Positions 21,894-26,837 of a DNA stretch of 26,837 bases are shown piece by piece (the stretch's first letter is position 1; every line of letters begins with the position of its first letter). Source of the stretch: CAZVKN01 sp964627035 (GTDB taxonomy: Bacteria > Electryoneota > AABM5-125-24 > Hatepunaeales > Hatepunaeaceae); assembly GCA_964627035.1 (NCBI GenBank), contig CAZVKN010000039.1, forward strand, positions 1-26,837. Direction: 5' to 3'. A program made the translations under genes and the position numbers. The notes below the pieces were generated by a model. The model was given only the letters and a program-made list of their open reading frames with translations. It searched no databases and was not told the origin of the DNA.

Positions 21894-23153
21894 ATGAACT
21901 ACAGAAATTACAACCCCGAAACCGACAAAGATGCTGTACATCGCATATGGTTAGAGATCGGTTGGATCGAGAAGGATAAGACCAAACCGATGGATATCCT
22001 GATCGGTAACTCACGGGCTATCGTTTCAGACATCAACGGATCACCGGAATGCCTCGTTCTCAGCTTCTCCGGTGATATAGATTACTTGGGTGAGAAGCTG
22101 TCATTCTCCTGTATCGGTGGCGTAACCACCAGCCTGATCGCTCGCAAGCAACAACTTGCCGGGCGTTTGACAGCTACCCGGATTGCGCTGGATGCGATGG
22201 ATGGTCATCTGGTCAGTGGTCTGGGGATATTTGATCAAGGATACTACGATAAGCTCGGTTATGGAACAGGTAGCTATGAGTATATAGCCAAGTTTTCACC
22301 TGCTACGCTGGATGTTTCCCCCCCTGCTGAGCAGGGGGGGAGTAAGGGGGGGTCTCTTCACCGCATTCCCATCCGAATAACGCCCGAAGATTGGGAATCA
22401 GTCTATCAATCACGTATCAATCGCATGCGATGGCACGGTTCGTGTAACATCTTACTGCCGGAACAGACACAAGCTGAGATGCTGTGGGCAAAAGGTGGTC
22501 ATGGGTACGGATACAAAAACGATGCCGGAGAACTAACGCATTTTATATTCATGGATGGACTCGGCAAGGAGCAAGGTCCGTTCTGGGTCGAGATGATGGC
22601 GTTTCAAAGCTATGAACAGCTAATAGAACTGCTGTCACTGCTCAAGAGTTTCGGTGATCAGGTGCACATAATTTCAATGGTTGAACCACCGGGAATCCAG
22701 TTACAAGACTTCTTCACTAAACCGTTCCTCCACAGATCAATAACCGAAGGATCAAAGTTTCAGAATCTCACCCGCGCCAGTGCATTTTGGCAGCTACGTA
22801 TCTGTGATCTCGCAGGATGTATGGAGAAAACACATCTATCCGGCGAGACGGTAAGGTTCAACTTGCATCTGACCGACCCGATTGAGAAGTACCTTGATGA
22901 TGATATTGAATGGAGGGGCGTCGGTGGTGATTATGTGGTAACGTTGGGAGAGGAGTCATCCGCAGTACTCGGCAACAAGGAGAACCTACCTACGATGACT
23001 GCATCCGTCAACGCTTTCACAAGGATGTGGATGGGAGTGCTTCCTGCAAGCTCCTTGACCATGAGTGGTGAACTGTCCGCACCGATTGAACTGCTCGGAT
23101 CGCTTGATCGGTTGCTGAGATTGCCTCAGCCTAAAGTGGATTGGATGTTTTGA
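21894..23153 (+). CDS. Eis-like GNAT acetyltransferase with sterol-carrier-like C-terminus
   Basis: 419 residues from ATG 21894. It follows the Eis architecture: an N-terminal GNAT domain (about 1-140: CIGGVTTSLIARKQQLAGRLT is the acetyl-CoA-binding strand-loop-helix, and GIFDQGYYDKLGYGTG closes it), a second GNAT-like domain (about 155-290) and an SCP2-like C-terminal domain (about 300-419). Eis-type proteins acetylate amines of small molecules or proteins. The R-x-x-G-x-[GA] loop is imperfect (ARKQQLAG), so cofactor binding should be viewed with care. Residues 142-154 (SPPAEQGGSKGGS) come from a palindromic element lying in the linker between the two GNAT domains. The 3' end of the gene is partly repeated at 23257-23289. 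Confidence 0.82.
   Translation: MNYRNYNPETDKDAVHRIWLEIGWIEKDKTKPMDILIGNSRAIVSDINGSPECLVLSFSGDIDYLGEKLSFSCIGGVTTSLIARKQQLAGRLTATRIALDAMDGHLVSGLGIFDQGYYDKLGYGTGSYEYIAKFSPATLDVSPPAEQGGSKGGSLHRIPIRITPEDWESVYQSRINRMRWHGSCNILLPEQTQAEMLWAKGGHGYGYKNDAGELTHFIFMDGLGKEQGPFWVEMMAFQSYEQLIELLSLLKSFGDQVHIISMVEPPGIQLQDFFTKPFLHRSITEGSKFQNLTRASAFWQLRICDLAGCMEKTHLSGETVRFNLHLTDPIEKYLDDDIEWRGVGGDYVVTLGEESSAVLGNKENLPTMTASVNAFTRMWMGVLPASSLTMSGELSAPIELLGSLDRLLRLPQPKVDWMF
22318..22353. repeat. G-rich palindromic element inside the acetyltransferase gene, in frame
   Basis: Seven C, TGCTGA, then GCAGGGGGGG-AG-TAAGGGGGGGT. CCCCCCCTGCT pairs with GCAGGGGGGG. It is read in the same phase as the copy in priA (PPAEQGGSKGGS versus SPLAGQGGIKGGY). 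Confidence 0.88.
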
Positions 23154-23289
23154 TAGCTGTTGACATTACAGGACGGACTTCCGGCAGAACCTGGAGGGCG
23201 AACTTTCAGTCCGCTCTGAATTAGTTCAGAGTTCAGGCTTCAGCCTGTCTGCGCATAAGGTGGACGGATGTTTTGATGTCTGTTGACAT
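23134..23289. repeat. composite repeat block bounded by duplicated acetyltransferase 3' end
   Basis: The last codons of the acetyltransferase plus 13 bases (23134-23166) recur at 23257-23289, sharing GGATGTTTTGAT and CTGTTGACAT exactly. Between the two copies lie a GAACTTTCAGTCCGC palindrome (23200-23214) and one arm of the AGAGTTCAGGCTTCAGCCTG palindrome (23228-23247; full hairpin at 9903). This block fills the gap before hicB. Confidence 0.75.
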
Positions 23290-23338
23290 CTAAGCATAGT
23301 TTTATTAGATTGATGGATAATAGATAAAAGAGGCATTA

Positions 23339-23584
23339 ATGGACAAAATTTACGAATATACGGTTATCTTTGAGCCGGCTGAAGAAGGTGGCTACACAGT
23401 TCGAGTGCCGGCATTACGTGGTTGTTATACTGAAGGGGATTCACTCACAGAAGCGAAAATGATGGCAAAAGAAGCCATTGCCTGTTATCTTGAATCGCTT
23501 CAGAAGGATGGTTTGCCGTTTCCCAAAGAAGATGATGTCACTATCAGTATGACTCTTGCCGATAGATTGAGCGTCGCAGTTTAA
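23339..23584 (+). CDS. hicB: HicB-family antitoxin
   Basis: 81 residues from ATG 23339, with AAAGAGGC upstream. The fold pattern is the HicB partial RNase-H type: YTVIFEPAEEGGYTVRVPALRGCYTEGDSLTEAKMMAKEAIACYLESL, followed by a short extension (DVTISMTLADRLSVAV) that in HicB-type antitoxins contacts the toxin. A separate DNA-binding domain is lacking, so repression would rely on the small form or on the complex. Its TAA overlaps the hicA ATG by one base, giving translational coupling. The order hicB then hicA is reversed relative to the E. coli locus but common elsewhere. Confidence 0.9.
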   Translation: MDKIYEYTVIFEPAEEGGYTVRVPALRGCYTEGDSLTEAKMMAKEAIACYLESLQKDGLPFPKEDDVTISMTLADRLSVAV

Positions 23585-23814
23585 TGAGTCCTAAGCTTCC
23601 TGTTATTACTCCAAAAGAACTTATCCGTGCCCTCCAAAAAACCGGATTCAGAATTCACAATCAAAAAGGCAGTCATATCACGTTAAAACATCAAGATTAT
23701 CCGAATAGGAGGGTAATTGTTCCATTTCATAATAGAGACATGAAAAGAGGCACACTCAGCGGGATACTAAAGGATGCCGGACTAACCATCAACACCATTG
23801 AAAAATTATTGTAA
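23584..23814 (+). CDS. hicA: HicA-family mRNA interferase toxin
   Basis: 76 residues from ATG 23584, overlapping hicB by one base. It matches the double-stranded RNA-binding-like HicA fold: ITPKELIRALQKTGFRIHNQKGSHITLKH, with the catalytic His in GSHITL, then RRVIVPFHNRDMKRGTLSGILKDAGL. HicA cleaves mRNA and arrests growth unless bound by HicB. All expected residues are present, so the pair is probably functional. The following peptidase frame begins within its last codons. Confidence 0.92.
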   Translation: MSPKLPVITPKELIRALQKTGFRIHNQKGSHITLKHQDYPNRRVIVPFHNRDMKRGTLSGILKDAGLTINTIEKLL

Positions 23815-24733
23815 TCAACAAATTGCTACTGTAGCGACAATTGTCATCCTGATAGCATCCGCTGGAATTTGCACGGCTAAACTCTACTACCATCCCCCAT
23901 ACAAATACCATTTTAACGGTTCGGATGATAGGATCGTATCACAACTTGACGAAGAGTTGCGAAACATCGTACCTTCTATTGAGTACAAACTTGGAGTGTC
24001 GCTGTCAGGTACGGTACGAATTGACCTGACGCTGACTAAGGAGGAGTTCAACAGGATCACGCGTGGGCGAGTACCTCGATGGGCTGGAGGAGTAGCCAGT
24101 CCACAGCAGAACTGGATAGTAGTCAAAGCGCCGCTGTTCTTCGGTCAGGGTGTGCCGTTGGAAGTGTTGACCGCTCACGAGATCAGTCATCTGCTTATGC
24201 ACAAGGCATCCGGTCACAACTATATACCTCGCTGGTTTGATGAAGGATTAGCGCAGCTACTCGCGGGTGAATCTCGATCAGGCTCACTTGGAAGGTTGAG
24301 TCGAGCAGCGGCATCGGATCGGTTGATCGGGCTTCCGAGAGTGGATCATGTGCTGAGCTTTAGTTCGCAAAAAGCTGGGCTTGCCTATGCTGAAGCACTC
24401 TCAGCAGCAGATAGATTTGTAGATCAATTTAGTTGGGAAGTAGTAAGATCAATTTTAACAGGAGTACGCAAAGGGAAGGAATTTGAGAACGCTTTTGAAG
24501 ACGCTTGCGGGGTCAGTTACGAGGTGTGGCAGGTCGAGTGGATGGACTATGCTCGTGATCGCTACCGTTGGTGGGCTTTGATGGACATGGACAATTTGAT
24601 CTGGATGTCTGTTGTAATGATCGGCATTTTTGGAATGACGGTTGCTTACATCCGGCAGCGCAGACAACTCAAACGTTTAATAGAAGAAGAAGGAGATTAC
24701 TCCGATGAAAGCGATCCGATTCAACCCTCGTAG
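23798..24733 (+). CDS. membrane-anchored gluzincin metallopeptidase (peptidase MA-like)
   Basis: 311 residues from TTG 23798, overlapping hicA by 17 bases; no other start codon lies before the N-terminal hydrophobic segment (ATVATIVILIASAGICTA). The peptidase MA-like domain has LTAHEISHLLMH with the zinc ligands H127 and H131 and the catalytic E128. It is followed about 18 residues later by WFDEGLAQLLAG, whose Glu is the third ligand. A second transmembrane segment (LIWMSVVMIGIFGMTVAYI) near 270-288 precedes a charged C-terminal tail (RRQLKRLIEEEGDYSDESD). The catalytic part is therefore expected on the periplasmic side. The substrate is unknown. It overlaps the next gene by 29 bases. Confidence 0.82.
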   Translation: MKNYCNQQIATVATIVILIASAGICTAKLYYHPPYKYHFNGSDDRIVSQLDEELRNIVPSIEYKLGVSLSGTVRIDLTLTKEEFNRITRGRVPRWAGGVASPQQNWIVVKAPLFFGQGVPLEVLTAHEISHLLMHKASGHNYIPRWFDEGLAQLLAGESRSGSLGRLSRAAASDRLIGLPRVDHVLSFSSQKAGLAYAEALSAADRFVDQFSWEVVRSILTGVRKGKEFENAFEDACGVSYEVWQVEWMDYARDRYRWWALMDMDNLIWMSVVMIGIFGMTVAYIRQRRQLKRLIEEEGDYSDESDPIQPS

Positions 24734-25718
24734 TCACAAAATCTTGCCGTTAACACTATTCCTTGCAGCACTGCTGTTTATCAATGTCACGTCACTAAAT
24801 GCGGCAGGTCAGACATCGTTTCCTGTCCTGATGGAGCTGATGGATGCCAGAACCTTAGCCCTCGGTGGTGCTGTCGTCTCCAACGCTAATCACTTGGGTA
24901 GTGCGACGATCAATCCTGCATCAGCAGTCGGTTCCGGCAGGCAGATTAAAGCCTCGTATGCGAGCCACATGCTGGATCTGTGGAGTGGAAACCTCTCATT
25001 CAATCAACCTGTGAACGAGTGCATCACTGTTGGGGGATTCCTCAATAACTTCAATTACGGTGAATTTAACACATCTGTTGTCGGGCAGGGCATGACCGGA
25101 GCAACATTCACATCAGCGGAGTATGCTGTTGGTGGTTTTTGTTCGGGAATATTTAACGATTATTTCCGGTATGGCGGCACCATTAAATATATCTGGGGCA
25201 GCATTGATGATAATTCCGCCAAAGGCATAGCTGTTGATGCCGGTTTAACAGTGGATCCTGATTGGCAAAGCGTCATGCTCGGTATCTCGCTGAGGAACTT
25301 TGGGAAACAGATTGATGGATACGGTGAGAAGAACGATCCCATGCCGACAGAGCTGATAGTGGGTGGTTCTAAAGACCTTCAGCATCTGCCTCTGACAATT
25401 AATGCAAACATCAGTCTGTCGGATCACGGCGGAGGAGAACGTGAAATTAGCCTCCTCCCGGGTGAACTGAGCATGTCTTATGCGGTTGGCGGTGAATTCA
25501 AGCTTGAGCCTCAGGCTTCAAAGCGTCCTCTGTATCTCCGAATCGGCTATCGAAGCAGAGGACAGGATCTGCGTGTCGGCAACAGCAAGGACATTGTCGG
25601 TGGGATGTCGTTTGGCATCGGCTTACCTTTCGACATGCTGCGGATTGATTACGCTTTCGCATCATTGGGTGCTTTGGGAGATATTCATCGGTTTGGCATC
25701 ACAGGAATTTTGGACTGA
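24705..25718 (+). CDS. PorV/PorQ-like outer-membrane beta-barrel protein
   Basis: 337 residues from ATG 24705, with AAGGAG 12 bases upstream. The signal peptide is KILPLTLFLAALLFINVTSLNA, cut near residue 33. The mature start has the family's characteristic block FPVLMELMDARTLALGGAVVSNANHLGSATINPAS. Alternating amphipathic strands and frequent Gly/Tyr follow, ending in MLRIDYAFASLGALGDIHRFGITGIL, a C-terminal strand typical of PorV/PorQ (UPF0164-like) barrels. In Bacteroidetes these proteins serve the type IX secretion system, but the family also occurs in lineages without it. The function here is undetermined beyond an outer-membrane location. The 29-base overlap with the peptidase suggests joint expression. 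Confidence 0.85.
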   Translation: MKAIRFNPRSHKILPLTLFLAALLFINVTSLNAAGQTSFPVLMELMDARTLALGGAVVSNANHLGSATINPASAVGSGRQIKASYASHMLDLWSGNLSFNQPVNECITVGGFLNNFNYGEFNTSVVGQGMTGATFTSAEYAVGGFCSGIFNDYFRYGGTIKYIWGSIDDNSAKGIAVDAGLTVDPDWQSVMLGISLRNFGKQIDGYGEKNDPMPTELIVGGSKDLQHLPLTINANISLSDHGGGEREISLLPGELSMSYAVGGEFKLEPQASKRPLYLRIGYRSRGQDLRVGNSKDIVGGMSFGIGLPFDMLRIDYAFASLGALGDIHRFGITGILD

Positions 25719-25833
25719 TTCGCTAAATCTCTGTTGTAACTTGCCCCGAACCACACTTTATTACTTATATTAGCGGATAAGTCATTGACCGCTCTCTGAT
25801 TGAGCAAGAATCCTCTACTAAAGGTAATTTCCT

Positions 25834-26598
25834 ATGAATTGTCCACATTGCGACACTCTCGTGATAAAGATCCCCGCCAACTGGAAATGTCCACACTGCA
25901 GCGAAATGCTGCCTGAGCCGGGGAAATGGTTCAGGTTTAAGGAAGGATTGACCGAATATCTTCAGGATAAAGGAGTAATATTCTGGACAATCAGTTTCAC
26001 TGTATTCCTGTTTATCGTTGGTGTGGGGGATATGCTTTTTGGTTACAGCCGATTGCTGACATACATTGCTCAGAATCTTCTGTTCTCAATAGGAGCACTG
26101 TTCTTCGGTGGGATGATCATTTCGATGTACATGAAGATAGTAATACCGCTACGACTGCCTTATGGGGGTGGGTCGTTTATCCTTCGTGAAAGAGTGGTCA
26201 TCCGGAATATCCGCAAAGGGACAAACATAGCTGCCGTACTCGGGTTGTCGGCATGTCTGTTCTGGGCTGGACCTTGGATGTTTATCAACTACTTTCCTTC
26301 CTACCTAATTATCCTCAGTTGGTTTTTTGCATTGGCATGGTCAATTAGCGGCTTGTTCATCAATCCAAAATGGCTTGAGGATGTAAGATTCCGATTCTTC
26401 CTCGATGAAAGACTTGGCGTGACGAGCCTGAAAAGATACCGCAAGCTAAGCACAATCTTCATTGCAGTTTTGGTAATTACCGTCATCGGCTACTATGTGT
26501 TGTTACAGATTCCGGGACTATGGAACAAAATTGAAAACGGCACAATTCTCGGATCAATGATTGTTCAGTTTAAGAACTACTTCAGTTGGTTGATTTAA
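25834..26598 (+). CDS. zinc-ribbon membrane protein of unknown function
   Basis: 254 residues from ATG 25834; AAAGGTAA upstream is a fair ribosome-binding site. The first 25 residues are a zinc ribbon: MNCPHCDTLVIKIPANWKCPHCSE with two CPHC knuckles. Then comes a linker (LPEPGKWFRFKEGLTEYLQDKG) and about five membrane segments (roughly 50-68, 79-98, 133-150, 157-176, 208-230). The loop WLEDVRFRFFLDERLGVTSLKRYRK is basic. I do not recognise a family beyond a zinc-ribbon domain fused to a membrane part. The cytoplasmic ribbon may sense metal or bind a partner. The 115-base gap before it is the most plausible promoter site, with TTGCCC and TTATAT 18 bases apart, a weak match. Confidence 0.75.
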   Translation: MNCPHCDTLVIKIPANWKCPHCSEMLPEPGKWFRFKEGLTEYLQDKGVIFWTISFTVFLFIVGVGDMLFGYSRLLTYIAQNLLFSIGALFFGGMIISMYMKIVIPLRLPYGGGSFILRERVVIRNIRKGTNIAAVLGLSACLFWAGPWMFINYFPSYLIILSWFFALAWSISGLFINPKWLEDVRFRFFLDERLGVTSLKRYRKLSTIFIAVLVITVIGYYVLLQIPGLWNKIENGTILGSMIVQFKNYFSWLI

Positions 26599-26837
26599 GG
26601 CGAGACGGTCTTTTTCTCCAAAGATTCCGGTGCGAGGACACGCAATCGCTGCATAGTTGACAAGTTGACAAGTTTGCAAGGAAGAAAGGGAGAAATTCCC
26701 ACATTCACTCAATCACCCAATCAGTGGAAGGCGGACTTTCAGTCCGCTCTTTAGAGTCTGTTGGGTAATGCAAAATGTGTCAATTTGTCATTCCGGACTT
26801 GACAGTCTGTCCGAGAATGTTTTTCAGTATAGATTTT
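26599..26837. repeat. repeat-filled 3' end of the window
   Basis: No gene is seen. It contains a TTGACAAG direct repeat (about 26656-26672), CACTCAATCACCCAATCA (26704-26722), the perfect palindrome GCGGACTTTCAGTCCGC (26731-26747) and the left half of a GTCATTCCGGACTTGAC repeat (26787-26803). All but the first also occur elsewhere in the window. Confidence 0.75.

Noticed and set aside
26656..26672. TTGACAAG direct repeat as an iteron or promoter
   Set aside because: Only two units, no -10 partner and no replication gene nearby.
1..26837. Prophage, integron or insertion sequence with a transposase
   Set aside because: No integrase, transposase, capsid or attachment site is visible; mobility is seen only as short non-coding repeats.

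Overview
The window is about 26.8 kb of one scaffold from a bacterium. It holds a 100-base N gap at 6962-7061. Moderate GC, weak or absent Shine-Dalgarno sequences before most large genes, a PorV/PorQ-like outer-membrane protein, Asp-rich lipoproteins and palindromic repeats in nearly every gap between genes suggest an uncultured Gram-negative lineage of the Fibrobacteres-Chlorobi-Bacteroidetes (FCB) type, such as Zixibacteria or KSB1. This placement is an inference; there is no rRNA or tRNA here to anchor it. Every gene but one (the MFS transporter) lies on the + strand.

Layout. 1-3614: the 3' part of a secreted-type metallophosphoesterase with a CBM9-like tail, two tandem paralogous lipoproteins, then a small toxin-antitoxin-like patch (truncated HicB-like, DUF4258, DUF2283). 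3627-13415: the three large antiporter-like subunits of respiratory complex I, nuoL, nuoM and nuoN. These are usually contiguous, but here each junction is broken. Between nuoL and nuoM lie an 85-aa unknown, a MNT-type nucleotidyltransferase and a HEPN protein. Between nuoM and nuoN lie a 66-aa winged-helix-like protein, a second decayed copy of the nuoM 3' end, and a four-gene cassette: NodU/CmcH-type carbamoyltransferase, SxtJ-like membrane protein, SGNH hydrolase and DUF5989 micro-membrane protein. 13695-15440: a NhaD-type Na+/H+ antiporter with a histidine-rich loop. 15487-16836: an RHH/ParD-like remnant and the minus-strand MFS transporter. 17075-21800: priA, followed closely by an EcoRI-family adenine methyltransferase and a DUF262-HNH nuclease that look like a two-gene restriction-modification or defence unit. 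21894-26598: an Eis-like acetyltransferase, a hicBA pair, a membrane-anchored gluzincin peptidase overlapping a PorV/PorQ-like gene, and a zinc-ribbon membrane protein.

How it works together. The respiratory genes and NhaD all handle ion gradients across the inner membrane. The inserted carbamoyltransferase cassette probably modifies a surface or secreted molecule and has no obvious link to complex I. The most unusual theme is genome plasticity. One palindromic, G-rich element sits in the same reading frame inside two unrelated proteins (PriA and the acetyltransferase). Two genes (nuoM and the acetyltransferase) have decayed second copies of their 3' ends beyond inserted DNA. A roughly 95-bp repeat with a shared tail directly precedes both nuoN and nhaD. 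Several toxin-antitoxin-type modules, whole or decayed, lie among these genes. No gene-free stretch longer than 300 bases occurs; the gaps of 180-280 bases are mostly repeats.
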